Below are positions 1 through 39,100 of a stretch of 64,000 nt of DNA, piece after piece; position 1 is the first letter of the stretch, and every line of letters starts with the position of its first letter. Source of the stretch: Volvox africanus (taxonomy: Eukaryota > Chlorophyta > Chlorophyceae > Chlamydomonadales > Volvocaceae); NCBI GenBank assembly GCA_030268105.1, contig BSDZ01000079.1, forward strand, positions 4,508,001 to 4,572,000, given 5' to 3'. Below the pieces are notes generated by a model. It saw only the letters and a program-made list of their open reading frames with translations. It was not told the DNA's origin and made no database searches. The translations under genes and the position numbers were made by a program.

Positions 1-2087
1 TCCCCCTTCTCTGCTCCTCTTTACGCCCTTCTCCGAAACCAGAACGCCAACTGTCAACGGTCGCGCCTCACCAGATACTCCCACTTGAAGCCCGAGGGAG
101 GTCCCGGCTCGTGGGGGCCTCGAAGGGCCTCGCGAGTTGTGTAGGTGGGGGACCTGCAGCGGGAGGGGGGGAGGGAGCAGGTGGGAGCGGGCGGGAGGGG
201 AGGGGAAGACGAGTAAACAAGGCCCGATGCCCGATACCGCTGTAGAAGCTGCTGTGAAGATGGCTATACGATTTGACTAACCGCGATGGCGAGAGGGGGG
301 CGGTATTTATCTCCGGCCGAGGTGCATGAGTGCAGCGCGTGCCCGAATAAGCACCATATCTCCGCAATGGATTTCCGCAAAGTGCCATATGTTTCACCTT
401 TGGCGCGATTGTCTGTTCTGCCAGCGACAGGATGTGAGGTTGGGTGGGATGAAAGGAGCCGGTCCAGGCAGAACGGAGGAGAAGGCGTTGGAGGCGGCTA
501 GCGATACATACTGACCTATTGTGAATGGATGAAAAGAGGGACAGGAAAAGGCAAGCTAGTGCATGATCTGCGCCCAGATGGTACTCAATCGATTATTCCG
601 ACTCCCTGATTACCGACATAAGAATGAGCAGCGAAGTCAATCAGCTTCACGAGGCTCCAATCGCACCTTGCTAAGAGAGGAGGGCTTTCCATGTTAGCAG
701 CGCTGCGCTGTCCCGCCAGAGCTTCCGTCGCAGAGCTCAAATTACGAGGGCTGCTGCTTGCGCGCCGGCGAGAGGCTTGCGTGCTGGGTTTGTCGTTTGC
801 ACCCGTAGAAATGATAATGCGTGGAATGCCATCCTCAGGAAGCCCGTCCCCTGTGTATTTGGGTTCGGGACGGATTCTCAGTGAACATCGGCTCACCGCT
901 ACCCCAATCAACCAAGGCGAATGGAACCTCAAATAAAAAAGTCAGTATAAAACTCGATTAATTTGAATTGAATCTTGCACTTTGACCGAAAGCATATCCC
1001 ACCTCGATTCGGACTAGAGAGGGCGCAGCTGACGCAGGAACCACGACGCAAATTTGCTGAGTCGATTCCAGAGAAAAAGTTTCCAGCACGAAAGCGCCGT
1101 AGAAGCGCCGCCGGGCAAGTAAATGGAACGCCGTTCTGCCGAGGAACGCTGCAAGGTTGTCGAACCAATCGCCTGTGAGTCAGGAGATGAACCAATAATG
1201 GTAGGAAAATCTGTAGAATATCACTCTTATAGCCGCACGTCGGCAACGATTCGACGCACCAGCAGTGCGATGCCATCATCCGCTAAGCAATGGTCGCCAG
1301 CTCTTTACTCTTTATTACAAAATCGGTAAAAGAAACAATGGCGCAGGAGGCGTTCGGTCGGAAGTAGAAAGTTGCAAAACGAGGGCCAGATAATGACAAT
1401 CAAAAGAGAATCTTCAACAGCTGATTGCAAAATTCATGTATGTCTTAGCGGAAGGAATCATCTTAGCTGGCTGGAACTGGAAGGTTCAGCGGGTTTAAAA
1501 GTAAGGGAGGAACACATACTATGCCGTTCCAGTCAAGATTCTAACTTTAAGAAGGTAGGAATTAATGAGTGGAGGTACAAACTAATGTCAGAAACAATAG
1601 TTAACGCCGAATCGAACATTAGATCCCATGATGCAACTCCTTGCCATCCGCTCCGAGACCCGACAGCGGAGCATTGTGAGCTGCTTTCCAAGCAGGAACC
1701 GGATTGCGGTGCAGCTTATCAAATAAATTTATTGCATTACATAGGATATTGGAATCTAAAGACAAAATCATGAGCTTTTGGTAATAAACCAAATTGAACG
1801 AACATCAAATTTCAATCTTATTGTCACTTGTGAATCTTAATATTTATCCAGAAAAGCATTTGCCTTAACTTTTGTGTTACGATTGGTATATCCCTCGCCG
1901 GCGTAGCCCTATATTTTGTGTGCCTGTAGGTGGAAACCTCGCCGGCTTCATACTCGCATTTCCCAGTGGCCCCCGATGTCCCTATCAGCAGCTTAGCACG
2001 AGGATCACTCAGTTACCACTGAACAACCCAACATCACATATCACCAACGGTGACAATAACCGCCATCTTCTTGGCACTATTACGAGG
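1..2087. other. Left-flank region with no recognisable gene
   Basis: No reading frame here shows a recognisable domain or a convincing chain of splice sites. The first 900 bases are GC-rich with short overlapping frames on both strands. About 930-1870 is clearly more AT-rich and holds one 133-codon plus-strand frame at 1372-1773 with no recognisable motif. The right part probably contains the promoter and 5' UTR of the octanoyltransferase gene that follows, and an upstream exon of that gene could lie here, but I cannot demonstrate either. Confidence 0.5.
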
Positions 2088-6266
<4,179 letters not shown>

Positions 6267-8157
6267 TGGGCCACTGCTCCTGCTACCTTTGCGCACCGTA
6301 TCTCACCACGATCGAGGCCACCTGCTGCCATCAAAGCTTACGTGCGTGCGTTGTGTTTGCGCTCATGATGGTTTTGTTTTGTGCCTTGTGCTTCGAGATT
6401 TGTGCTTTTCGCGACGTGCCATTTCAGAGGAGACACTTGGTTTCTCCGCGCGTTCGGTGCTATCCGTGACGGGGCCGGACACTATAGCTTGCACTTATAT
6501 AGCTTACTACGAGACACTCATTTTCAAAGGACACCCGACGGCGTGGGGTGATTCTTCAACCCTGATGGTGGAAAGGAGATTTTTTACCGTGGCGGGCTTT
6601 TGGTGCAGGTTCAAATTTGAAAACCTGGAAAACCTGAAAACCTGGAATGTTCGTGTCGTGATTTACCAATGGCAATATTAATTAATAATGGCAGTTTTTG
6701 TGTAGTCGGGGACTTTGGGGCGTTGATGTTGCTTGGGGCGTGTTGCTTGGGGCGTCATGGACGTCAGATGGAAGAAATCCCCTCCTGAAGTTCCCAACAA
6801 GTAGAGCACCCTACTATACACACTGTCTACACAGCTCAGTTCTGTGGGCCCAAATCTTGACGCTCACGACAGGTTGGCGGTTGGCAGTTGGCAGTTGGCA
6901 GTTGCCGCGCAAGTAAACGACGGACGTGGGGAAGCGGTTGGTGCGAGCTGGCCCCCCTCTCCCCAGGAGCAGCCTCCGCTGCCACACTCGATGGAGGGTG
7001 TCGGTATGTCAACTGAGGGACTGATCGGTTCCGTAAGGCCGAGTGAAAATCATACGGACCTCAAACCCATAATTGAAGGCATGGCGCCTCACATCCAGCT
7101 CCTTCACATCTACACATTCGTCGTTTAAAGAAAGGCGCTACACCAGACCGCCTGTCACCTGTTAAAGGTGGGGCGCGGCCACTACCTTCCCACCAGCTCC
7201 TCTTCTTGCACGTGGAATCCTCAATCTTCGCACGTCTTTAGCGCCCTGGTGACGACAGACGAGTGAGGGACTGCATGGCTCGGCAAGTCGGCATCTGGAG
7301 CTCTGACTCCGGAAAGCAGTGCCGGATGCGGCATCAGCAACGCCATTTTTTAGTAACAGCACGATTTGTTGTCTTGTCGTATCTTGACGACTTTACCCTT
7401 TCGTATCTTGACGTTACCCTTTCGGTCATTTGTAGTTTTGGGTTTCAGATGGTGAGTGGGTTTCATAACTTAAAAGGACCCCAAACAACATAAACACGGG
7501 CGAGTCCTTCATCTCGGGTCGTGAGCTCATGACCACACGGGTCAGGACCCACAGAATACTGTTAGCGCAAGGATGCGTAATAGCCGCCTTCCTTAGCGCC
7601 CTCAGCCTTATACAAACGGCTGGCTTGATAAAGGAGGTGCACTAACGTAGGGGATGTTGTGGGTGGTCATCCGGACAGCGCTCGGGTCCATCCTGCTCAA
7701 TACCCCGCAACTAAGTAACCACCACCTCTGCAGGACCCCTTCCCCCCCATGTAACTCAATACCCAGCAACCGCCGACTTCAACCCGATGCGGACACGTAG
7801 TGCCGCACAGCGTGGGCCCTAACGACATCTTCATGTACGTCGTGTAAAAACAGTTTGATATTGCTTCCCTCCCTCAACCCGTGCGAGTACACGATTTGAC
7901 GTCAGTACTACTAAATGGCTCTAGGGCCACACAACCCAATGCCCAACATCCTAAACTTAGAGAATTAGTCCACATGTCGTCGAAATGGCAAGCGATACAG
8001 CTAAGCTGCGCAAAATCCTTCTTGAGCCCTCTGTTGCCCCCACCCCTCTCCCCGGCGCCCTCCCCCCATTTTCGTAAACCCCTGCCTCTCTCCTCTCCAC
8101 ACCTGGATGATGCCGTTTCAGCGCGCTGACTCTGTAGTGGCGCCGTCGCCATGCTGC
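6267..8157. other. Convergent intergenic region between LIP2p and RLK-A
   Basis: This 1.9-kb stretch separates the LIP2p stop codon from the RLK-A stop codon and must hold both 3' UTRs. I saw no conserved coding motif. A short direct repeat of GGCAGTT units lies at about 6880-6905. I did not find a clear TGTAA poly(A) signal for either gene. Confidence 0.55.
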
Positions 8158-28435
<20,278 letters not shown>

Positions 28436-30320
28436 TAAGTATTAACTATACCATGGCTAAATACATCTAGAATCGATTAATTAAATCCGGACCACAGAGC
28501 TTCGTCGAATATGTTACCGGGCAATTCATGACTGCTCACACCAGAGCATGATTGTTTCCTAGCTAGCCAATCCATCTAGCTAATTGGTTGCTGTTCCCCA
28601 TGCAGACATGTGATGGTGCACTTCGTACGTTATTTTTACTGCTGAAGTACACACTTTGGCGGTTTGGCCAGCTGGCCACTGCCTTGGCCTAAGCACCTTT
28701 TAACGACCAAAATAGGATATAAAAACTGTACATAATTCATCCATGGATGGATTATATGATGACGCTATTATTCAGCAAAAGGTTGCACCAGTGCAAGCCT
28801 GACGTGTTTGACCGGAGTGTGATGGTTGGCGTGTCAACGAGTCAATAGCACCACCATAAATTCGCAATAGAGAACATCAGAGCATCCTAACTGGCTTTCT
28901 TAACCATCATCTATTCCCCCTACCCTACCAAACCACCTGTGCAGGCCCCCGCAAATCTGCGCGCGAGGTGTGACCAACGTAGATATAAGAAGTCGCGTAT
29001 TCCATGAAGGTCAAGGCAGCGTCCATCATGGTCGGCGTTCGCCTCCACAGCGCCTCCAGTTGCTTTCCATGCCACATCTTACGTGTCCCTTCAGCTCAAT
29101 TTGTTTGCCTTTTATCACTTTAAAGCGCAGAACCGACCATATCATCCGACGCCTTACACAACGCCAACATTTGTTCTCTTGAGGTATGACTACCCATGTT
29201 TGCTTGTCATCTTCGCTTGCATCTCGCAATTCAACTTAGGTTAGGCCGCCGCCTGATATCCTTACGTTTGCCCTGCCCAATACGACCTTGCAGTGCGTTC
29301 ATCGAACTCTGGAGATCTGCCTTCTTGAGGTGACTGTGTTTCGAAACCACACCCGCTAACACAGCGAGTCCGTGCAAGAGATGTAAACCGCACGATGCGT
29401 ATTGTCGTGATCTGTGCACCGGTAAGAAGCCGCTTGTGCAAAATCCCGCATCGACAATTTTGTATGCATGCATGCATCAGAGGGTAGGTACAAGCAGGAT
29501 AAAATGGATTACGCGGTAATCGCCGCCCCGTTCCTACGTTCTGGTGCACACATGCATGTATACCGCAGCAACAGGAGCTGGAGCTCCATGGAAGCTCCCT
29601 GTCCGAGCCAAACCACGTTCTGTTCGCAACTCACTGGTGGACGCTGTCATTCATCAACTCTTGCTCCCTTCATCCCGTCTATCATGCTTTCCTGACCACC
29701 TGTCTAGTCTACATACTGACAGCCTCCTCTGTCGACCCACTTTCCCCAGCTGTTGTATCCATTGGATATGAAATGGATAAACATTTTGTTCATATGGCGC
29801 CAACATCCATCTATATGTTCCCCCAGCACTGTGCAATTTGCACTGTACACTGCAGCAATTCATACCACACAACAAACAACCCGCAATAAAAATACAAGCC
29901 AATAAAGCCCATGTGGGTCACAACCTGCAGGTGTATGATTAAGACGAATTGACATTGCAGTACGGCTTTATTGCAGGCCGCCTGCATATATGAACCCCAG
30001 CATGAGTCCCGTAATACCCTGCGATCCCCCGCTTCCCAATTTCCCAACACAACGCGTACACGCGCAACCGCAGCCTTCTGCTGCAGCCTTCTTCTACAGC
30101 CTTCTTTACATCCCCCAGTATACGCGTTTTCAACACGCGTATACTGGCCTGCTGAAAGAACCAGGTAGAACTCTCCCTGTCTGTTGTTTTTCCGGAATCA
30201 AAATTCCTAACTGCACTGCCTCGTTGGGGTCGTTTCGCGGTCGTATCTAGGGGATTTTGCCGCTGACGTCTCCTCGGCGGCAAGCCTCGCCGACCCCTTA
30301 CACCTACCGATCGCATCAGT
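28436..30320. promoter_or_regulatory. Intergenic region: RLK-B 3' UTR and RLK-A promoter
   Basis: Both neighbours are on the minus strand, so this 1.9-kb gap holds the 3' UTR of RLK-B on its right and the upstream region of RLK-A on its left. TTACA occurs at 30298-30302 and 30106-30110, i.e. TGTAA on the coding strand. The second, about 210 bases past the RLK-B stop, is the more plausible poly(A) signal. The rest is moderately AT-rich with no coding evidence and no box I can assign. Confidence 0.45.
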
Positions 30321-33300
30321 TCACTGCTGCATCCGGCGCCGCATTTCAGCTATGCCGCTGCCGCTGCTGCCTGTTGGTGAGCCCCCGTTCAGCACCGCGG
30401 CCTCACCTGCACCAGCGCTGCTGGCCCCTAAGCTCGGGTGTCCGAAGCTGGGTCCCGATTCCGGCACGGTTGACAGACTGGACTTGGCGAGCCGAAGTGC
30501 GTCGTCGAAGGAAGTGCCGCTGGCACTACTGATGCCGGCACTGGCGGCGGTGCCAGAGGCAGAAAATCCTACACCCATTCCAAGTCCACCGAGACCATCA
30601 AGGCTTCGTGCGCGTTCAAGCTCGCATGGAAATGCCTCCTCATTCTCGGGCAAGGTCCACGTCACGATCTGGGACAGTGGCATGCTGGACCGGTCGAAGG
30701 GCCCCCGCGGCACTGTGGAAGTGGCAGTTGTGGCGACAGCGCCGCCACCATTGCTGCCGCCGTCCGAGGCCACCGCCAACACCGCAGACGCGTGGGGTGG
30801 TGCGCCGGAGGGGGACCCCAACGTTGTAACACCGCCAGTGACGGCCCCCGAAAACCCCGGAGGTGCAGCCTCTGCAAGTGCCAGATCACCATCCACAACG
30901 GCGCTGCTGCTGCCGCCACCGTTGGCGCTCCTGCATGGTGTGGTAGCCGTGGACCCAGCGCCATGGCCATCGTGCCTTTTGCCACCCGTGACGGCATCCC
31001 GCACGGCGCGCAGAAACCCGACAGCAGCAGAGGTGCCCCCGCCTGGCGGAAATGCATCGCCGCTGCTAGCAATCACTGTGGGGCCGGCACCCACACCGCC
31101 GCTGGCACCGGCCGATGTTGGCGTCAGTCCTTTCGCCTCCAGCGTCCTGAGGCTATCCCGCTGGAACCTCGGAGGTCCCGAAACCACCATGGGGTTTGCC
31201 GTGCCGCAGGCGGTCCCATCCGGGTGCCTGCGGCTCGGTGCGTCAATACCTAGCCAAGCCGACGGCGCCGCCGGCCCCCCGTAAACTGATGTCTCAGCGC
31301 CGCCGCCAATGCCAGAATAGCTGACCCGCCCGCCTCCCCTCGCTGCAGCGCCGCCGCGCCCGCCCTGAGAAATGGGCCACAGGTCACGCAGTGGTACGGC
31401 CGTCGTCGCTGCAGCCGTCAAACCCATTGGTGACGGTGACGGCAGTGTCGACTGCCGTAGCCGCGACGGCTGTTGCGTAGTCCAGGCGCCGGGAGACGAT
31501 GTTACTGCGGTGGCGGCACCGCCAGCATGCGGAGAATAGCCGGAGGAGCCGGAGAGGGGTGAGCCGAACACGCCGCCAACGCCGTTGCCGCCAAAGCTGC
31601 CTGGGGCTAATTGTGATCCCACGAGCGAACCAGGATATCGCTGGAGTGACTTCGAGCTGGTGGAATCAGACGCCGAGTAAGGTCCTGGCTGGACCATGTG
31701 AAAGTTGCTGACGTTGCTCATGCAAGGATTGAATACATTACCGGCGCGATACGAAAAAGGCGGCGTCGCAGCACTTGATGGAGGTGCGGCAGCCTCATTG
31801 TGCACAGCTAACTGTGACGGAAGCGCGGCCGGCTGGAAGGTTGCCGATGGTGGCGGCGTAAAGGAGGGCCCCGGCAGGTCAGGTGTATGGTCATCCGGAT
31901 CATGATGCCGCCCCACCGTCGCACGGGCGAAGCGGGGCAGATCTGGATCCAGATTCAGCGCAGCAGTGATGCCGATCGGCGGAGGCGCTGGCAGCGGGAA
32001 CCCAGGGAATTCGCCATCACCCGCAGCGGCGACCGTTTCTGGCTTGGGCGAGATGGCTACTACTGCAGGAGCAGTGTCGGCGCCAGGCGCGCTTGCATAA
32101 TATCCGAGCATGCCCCTTCCACAGGCGGTCATATGCCATAAGGCCTCTGAATAGCCCGCGGGTGCCATGGAACCCGCCGCAGAGCTGCCGCCTGAGGCCT
32201 GAAGGACTTCCAAATTGGGTCGCGCAAAACCCAGTGTTACGGCATCAACGCCGAATGCCACAACGCCCCCCACAGACTCGTTCGCCCTGAGCCCTGTTAT
32301 GCTAGGCAAAGGAGGCAACTCGGTGCCTACAAGAATGATGCCGCCAGGAGGCGTGCTTGATAGGCTGGCTCGAGTAAAGCGGGATGCCGCTGCTGGAGCA
32401 GGGGTCCCGGAGCCGGCAACTGTAGGCCCGGTCGCAGCGACAGGCAAGGCAGGTTGAAGGGCATCTAGCTTCGTAGAATTGGCAGTGAGAGCTCCTAGAC
32501 TTGGTCGGAGGAATGGCGACGTCCTCGCATCCGGCACTAGTGGTGGTGGCGGCGGCGGCGACTGTACACCATGCACCTCGTCCGGGCGCACGCTCGGCCG
32601 CAGAAATGGGCTTGCTATCGTTACTGGCGGCGGCCGAGTCACGCCATTAGGCCGCAATGGCGGCGCTGTGAGCGGCTCGGGGGCGCGACCTCCCAATGCT
32701 GGCTGGGGGAATGGGCTCGCCGCTTCTGCCGGCCACATTGACGGCTGCTGCTCCTGCAGGGATGACGTTACCGGCGACACGCCCTGCAACTCGACAGTCG
32801 ACGTGCCCATGCTGGGACGCGCAAATGGCGTCGTCAATGCCACCGGCAGTGGAGACGGCAATGGCAGCGGCGGCCGCAGTGGCGGCATGAGTGGTGGTGG
32901 TGCCTCCAGGACCTCCGCCGACGGCGCCGAGGTCATTCCCAACGGATGCACCCGTCGACTTGCAGCCATCATGCGGCCCACCGTGGGTTTGGTTTCGGAG
33001 TTTGAAATGCCTGGTCGGCTGGCCTCAGGAAGCGTATGGCGAATGAAAGGACTCGGCTCGTACCAGCTAGCGCGTATTGGCGCACGAGACAGCGCTGGGG
33101 CCTCTGTGCTTATGTACATCTGTCCATTTCCAGACCCCATGGCTGCCATCCCGGCCCCCACCGGCTCTACCACAATGTCACAAACGTTGTCCTGTACATC
33201 GTACGGTTCATTTGAAATCCCGCCGTTTGGGAGCGGGTTGAAACCCTTGACAGGTTGTGCATAGCACCCCGCTGTCAGTGGGTTTGTGCCGTTGCTGGGG

Positions 33301-36109
33301 ACCTGTGTATCGGAGGTGGAAGCCTCGTCAGTCGCACATGAAGCCGCCGGCACCGGTACTAGCGTTGATACGTCAGATGGTGGACTGTCACAGTGGGCGC
33401 GACTGCAAGTGCCGGCTGCCACATCAGCTGGCAAGATTTCGCAACTGCCCCTCACCACTTCCTTGCCGCAGTCTACAGCTTGTGGCCCCACCGTCGCCAC
33501 TGCTGCCGCTGTTCTCGGCACCGTTTTCCCATTATCCACCGCTGCTGCTCCCACCACCGTTGACGACGTTTCCTCCGCTCTCGCCGCCGTGCGCTCAGCG
33601 TCCTCAGACACATGCTTTCGGACTCCATCCATTTTCCGCGCAGCCTCGGTGGGACTGACCTGCCACCGTATGACCATTTCCTCGGCTGTAAATATGGCTT
33701 CAGGGCAGGGCTGCGGTTGGGACAGCGGTTGCGGCCCTCCAGCTTGTCGGGCTATCCCTCCTGGCGTCACCTCAGTGTGGGCATCACCATCAGCACACCG
33801 TGTGCTGGCGGCAGTTTCTTGATGGTTTTGCGGGGCGATCGACTGTGACAACAACAGCTGCCGACGCCGTGTTGGCGACGTTTTCGCTACTGCCGCTGGC
33901 ACCGCCAGCGACACCTCCGACGTCGACGCTTCCAAGAGCGATGCGCACGATGAAGATGTCACGGCCGCCACGGCGGCGACAGCAATCGTTTCAGACACAC
34001 TTGACACGCAAGAGCTAGTCAGGGGATGAGGCGCCGATTCATCAATCGTAAGTGGGGACACAGTGTTTGCCCCGTGGGCCAATGACGCGCAGCTGGTCGG
34101 CTCGTCCTCAGCCTCTAGTACGGTGGGCAGGTCCGGCGGCGCGAATCGCGGCAGCTCAGCTGGAATATCAAACGCGCGCATCACACCCGCCAGCGCGGAC
34201 GACGGCACAACACCGCCGCCGCCAACGGCTGCCGCACTGGCTTTACCGCTTGGCCCCGACGTCTGTGGAGATAACGACGGTGATAATCTGGGGGCTGTAT
34301 CTGGTAATAGTAAGGCGTCAGCATCTGGAACTAGCAAAACCAGTGGCGGCTGCTGCTGCTGCCAATCCCGTACAGGCGAACCGTTTAGCGCTATAACGGG
34401 CGGCGGAGCACCAGCGGTGGCGCCACCATTATCGTGTTCACGAGCCATCTGAATGACCAAACCCAGGCCTACCGGCGAATCTGCACTTACACCCTCCTGA
34501 GTCCTGTGCACACAGGCGGCGCCGGCGGCATCCCTGTAACAGTCTCCTCTGTTACTGCCAACACCAGTAGGCCTTTCGTCCCTAACCTGGAGCCGCAACG
34601 CCTTCCATGGAGAGCCACTCTCAGAACTGCTACCACCTTCGCCGCCCATCCGTTCAAGCGCGCTACTTGGAGGCCAACTGTTGCCAGCGCCCGCCACCGC
34701 TTCCACCGCCGCTTCCACTACCGCGTCCGCCGCAGCTGGCGCTACACGGCTGATGCCTGGCGGTGCAATTGGAGAGTTCCTGTTTTGGGCATTTGGCGTC
34801 ATGTTTGGGTTGGACACCAGCTGCGCGAGGCCTTCAGACGAGTTACTCGCGTTGGAGATGTTGAACGAGCCGCGGGACAGTCGTGAGAGCATCGGTGGTG
34901 CCGGCGCGCCCTGCGGCAGCGACGTCACGCGCGAAAGGCCACCGGGGCCGCCACTGATCCTTCCGAAGCTGTCGCTGCCAAATCGCCGAAGACCGCCAGT
35001 GCCACTGCTGCCTGTCACACCGGAGCCAACAGGGCTGGCACCACTGCCGCTGTTGACGTCACTGATGTGACTTGTGCTGCCATTGAGCATGTCGGTACTT
35101 CCGTTGCTGCGCCTAATGCCGGATGAGCCTACACTGGCAACGTGACCGATGAAGGAACTTCCTTGAGTTCTGGGTGGCATGTCGGCCGACGGTCCAGCGG
35201 CGGCAACCAAGGAGGTTCCCATCTGATGTGCATCCGGAAGTATGGCGGCGGCGGCGGCGGCGGCACCATCATTGCAACCAATTCCGACGGTACTGGAGGA
35301 GCTGATGGATGCCCCTGACGGCGAGGACCCATACAGAGACGAATACGATGCATTTCCCGCTGCGTCGGACCCACCCAAAGGCATCGATGTCGGTATTGGA
35401 CTGACTCCACGAGTCTGGGGGGGCGATGGCGATGGCGAGCCCGGGTTGCTGATGCCGACGGCGGCGTGGGAGCCGGGATGACCCATTCCCGTTTCGGAGC
35501 CGTTAAATGAATATTGGGCACCTTGTGGCTGTTGCGGCTGATGCTGGTGTGGCGGCGGTTGCAACGGCGCATGGCCTCCAGGGTGGCTAGCTGCAGAATA
35601 CTGTGACGCCAGCGATGGTGACGGCGATAGCGACGGCTTAGTCAACGGCAGTGAGGGCTGAAGAGGCGCCGCCGTCGGCAACGGCTGTGGCGGCAGCCAC
35701 TGGCCGCCGCCGCCGCTATTGATATTGTGCGGCATTCGGACCCCCATCGGGGCAGCGGGCGCCACCGAGGAACCCTGGGGTGTCAATGCCGTCTGTGCTG
35801 CCACCGTCGCCACCATGCAACAGTCCACCTGTTCCTGTCGGGCGCGTTCTATCTCCCGCAGCATGCCTTCCAACAAAATTCCGATTTGTTTGAAGCTCGG
35901 TCTCTGTTTGTGGGCTGGCTGCATGCAGTTGCTGACCAATGTGGCGTAGGCGCGGGGGCACGAAGGCGGGAGGTGCGGGAAGCCACGCTGGTGGATCAGA
36001 CGGCCCTGTGGACCGTACATCCAGCACGACCGGCTACAGTACAGCTCCCACAGCACGACGCCGTAAGAGAAGACGTCGGCGAAGCGGGTCAGGTTGCCCG
36101 CATGGGTCA
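30321..36109 (-). other. RLK-B terminal exon: kinase C-lobe end plus disordered tail
   Basis: A 5.8-kb exon starts at VTHAGNLTRFADVFSYG and runs to the TGA at 30321. After the last kinase helix (RPSFKQIGILLEGML) the sequence is low complexity and mostly unalignable with RLK-A. The exceptions are the islands LPRFAPPDLPTVLEAEDEPT (34099-34207), PPRFQRDSLRTLEA (near 31130-31175) and SFDDALRLAKSSLSTVPES (near 30460-30562), and the PFARPSLG-like motifs. Confidence 0.85.
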
Positions 36110-39100
36110 CTGCAGGTTGGGATGTGGTGGGATGGGTCTGGACTTTGAAGACGAGACGATCCATATGACGCCGTCAATCGCCGTCAACCACGCTCAGCTC
36201 AGAAGGCTTAGGGCCGCAGCTGCAGATGCTTAGGGCCCGTCGACACTCACCCTTACCTCACCCTTGTGCGCTGCTATCACCTAAATCACGCATCCACACA
36301 TTCATTCCTCCTTTCCCTCCTCCCTCTCTTCCTCCTTCCCTTCCCCATCCCCATCCAGCCACCCAGCTGGGCCCCACCTTCGGGCGCTGTGTAAAAGGGC
36401 GTTCCGCGCTTCGTATTGGAGACGTGACTCTAATCGGGGAGACGGTCCAGGGAGGGGCTCGTTTGGCAAGGGAGGGAGGTGCTGAGCATGGCAGCATGCA
36501 GATGGACAGACAGACAGACAAACAGACAAACTGGGCATCAGCTCCCCCTACCCTGTCCAATCCTCATCTCCCCCTGTCGCTCTCTCCCTCCACGCACCTG
36601 CTCCCCCTGCATGTGCACCGACAGCCCAAAGTCCGCAATCTTGGCGGCGTAGCCCAACACGCTGCTGTCGTCGCGGCGGAGGAGAACCTGGCCGACGAGG
36701 GACAGGGGGCAAGAAGGCACTGTGATGCTCAGCTCATCAACGGACGAGGGGTTGTGCGCGTCTCTGCCATGCGCGTCTCTTACGTTGGCAGGGTTGAGGT
36801 CTCCGTGGATGATGTTGTGTTCGTGGAGGTACTGCAAGCCCCCAGCAATCTCCCGAGCCATCTGGGGGGAGGTGATACAAGGATACACAGAGCTGTAACG
36901 GATGCGGACAGAAAAAACGGAAGGCTATACACAGCTACTTCAGTGAAGGACGATAAGCTAAGTAGATAGCGTGGGAAAGGAGTGGGTATGGAGCAGAGCT
37001 CTGAGGTCAGCTTGCTCTGGGGAGCAAGCTGACCAGGCACGGTATGACCACCGAAACAGTATAACCGATATAACCGGTATAACCGATATAACCGATACCT
37101 CTCGCTCTCTTCCCTCTTCCCCCTTACCACCTGCCCCCTCTCCTCCCGCCTGTCTCCTGACTCCGCCCTCTTCCCTTACCTGCAGCACCCACTCCATCTG
37201 GGGGGAGCCTGTGGCGGAGTTGAGGAAGGAGCGCGCCTCGATGGCGTGACGCAGACTGCCACCGTCACAGAACTCCTGAGAGGCAGGGAGGGAGGAAGGG
37301 ACGGGGCAGCAGGGACGAGGAATGGGAGATGTATTTGCACACGTAGCAAAGTGATCCCCCAAAAGTGATTATACCCGTTCAGCACCAGACATCCCTCCTT
37401 TCCCTTTCCTACCTGCACTATGTACAGCCTCCACTCCTGAATGACCTCCGTCTCATTGAGGATCTGCAGCCCCGTCATGGCGCCCCCCCGCTGGCTGTCC
37501 ACGTGCATGGGCTTCAGGTCGCAGGTGTAGGTGGTCACCACGTTGGGGTGAAAGATGGACCTGCGCGTGAGGGGCGAGGGCACGAGATGGCACGATGATG
37601 GATGAGGGCGAGGAAAGGATGAGGTGGCATGTGGCATCATCGAGCCGGCGCTTGACCACTTTCCGTTCCGTCCGCTGTCCCTGCCTGTGTTGCCGACCCA
37701 GCGCTTAAGCCCAGCCCCCACTGACGCACGCACTTTGACAGTGCCGCCTCCATGAGCGCCGCGTGTCTGCCCTGAGTGACCGCATCCGCCGTCAAGGTCA
37801 TGGTCTTGACCGCCACCTGCAAGCCCTTCCACAGTGCTGTAGGGTAGTCCAGCCAAGCAGGCAGGCAGGCAGGCAGTCAGGCGGGCAGGCAGGCAGGCAG
37901 GCAGGCAGGCAGCAGGGCAGGGGAGCAGGGCAAGGAAAGACGGAGGATACGGGAAGGTCGATGGTGGGGGATGAGACAGGAAGGTGGGACTTACAAGTCA
38001 GAGCAGGGAAGGATAGAAGGCGTCCGTTGTAACGGGGACAGTTGAAGAGTGCGTAGGCATTGCCGGGTAGGTAACCCCCACCCAATAGCACATGTGAGGG
38101 CTGTAAAGGAAGAGGAACAAACCGCAACACCAATATGAAAAGACAGGGTCCTCTTCAGCCCCACCACCTCGTGTATGGCCCGGTAGACCCTTACCTTTAT
38201 ATACAGTGCCGAACGCCCCAGAGCCCAGCACCTGTTGGATGACCAACTGGTTCTCGTTCAGGCGGCTCTCAAAGTCGGCTGTTAACTCGCTCAGAGCCAA
38301 TTCCAATCCCAGCATGCCGCTGGTGCCGCCGCCGCTGCGACCATTGACTACGCCACCGCCGCCACCGGGCCCAGGACCATTGCCGCTGGCGGCACCCACA
38401 CTGGCATCGCTCCGAAATCCATCCACGCGAGCCGCAGCCGTTGGTGCTACCAGCGGATGCTTGAGGCTGCAGGACAGGCCACCGCTGACCGCCGGCGGCA
38501 GCGGTGGTGAAGGATCTCTTACGGCAGTGCCAACTAAGCTGTCTACGCGGAACAAATTAGATAGCGAACCAACGAGCAGCCGGCCCAAACCTGGTTTGGA
38601 GACTCCGGCGGCTGTCGACGCTGCCACCGCATCTGCCGACGCAGCAATGGTGCTTGAATTAGCAGTGTTGTTGCGAGTGAGGGACGGGGAAGGCTCATTG
38701 CTGAAGGTCGGTGAGCTTCCAGTGGGCACGCTGGCGGCGGCAATTCCGCTGCCTCCGTTTGGGCTTCCGGGTCGGTACTCAGAGGTGGTGGTAGCACCAC
38801 TGCTGCCGCCAAGTAGGGCTGCAAGCGTGCTGGCGCTAGAGCGCTTGGTGCTAAGGCGGTGCTGTAGCAATGTGTTGTCTTGAACAACAACGCTGTAGCG
38901 GGCGAAAGGCGTGGCGGTTACTGTGCAATCGGGGTCCGCAGTATTGTGCTGCTGCTGTTGACGTTGTTGCAATGGGGAGAGTGGCTGTAGCGGACCGGGT
39001 CGGATGGGTACAGCCGCCGCTGTGCTTGTCGCGCTGCATGCGGAGGCATCAACGACGGGTCCTCGCCTGGCGACGGTGCTGCTGATCCCACCCTCAACGC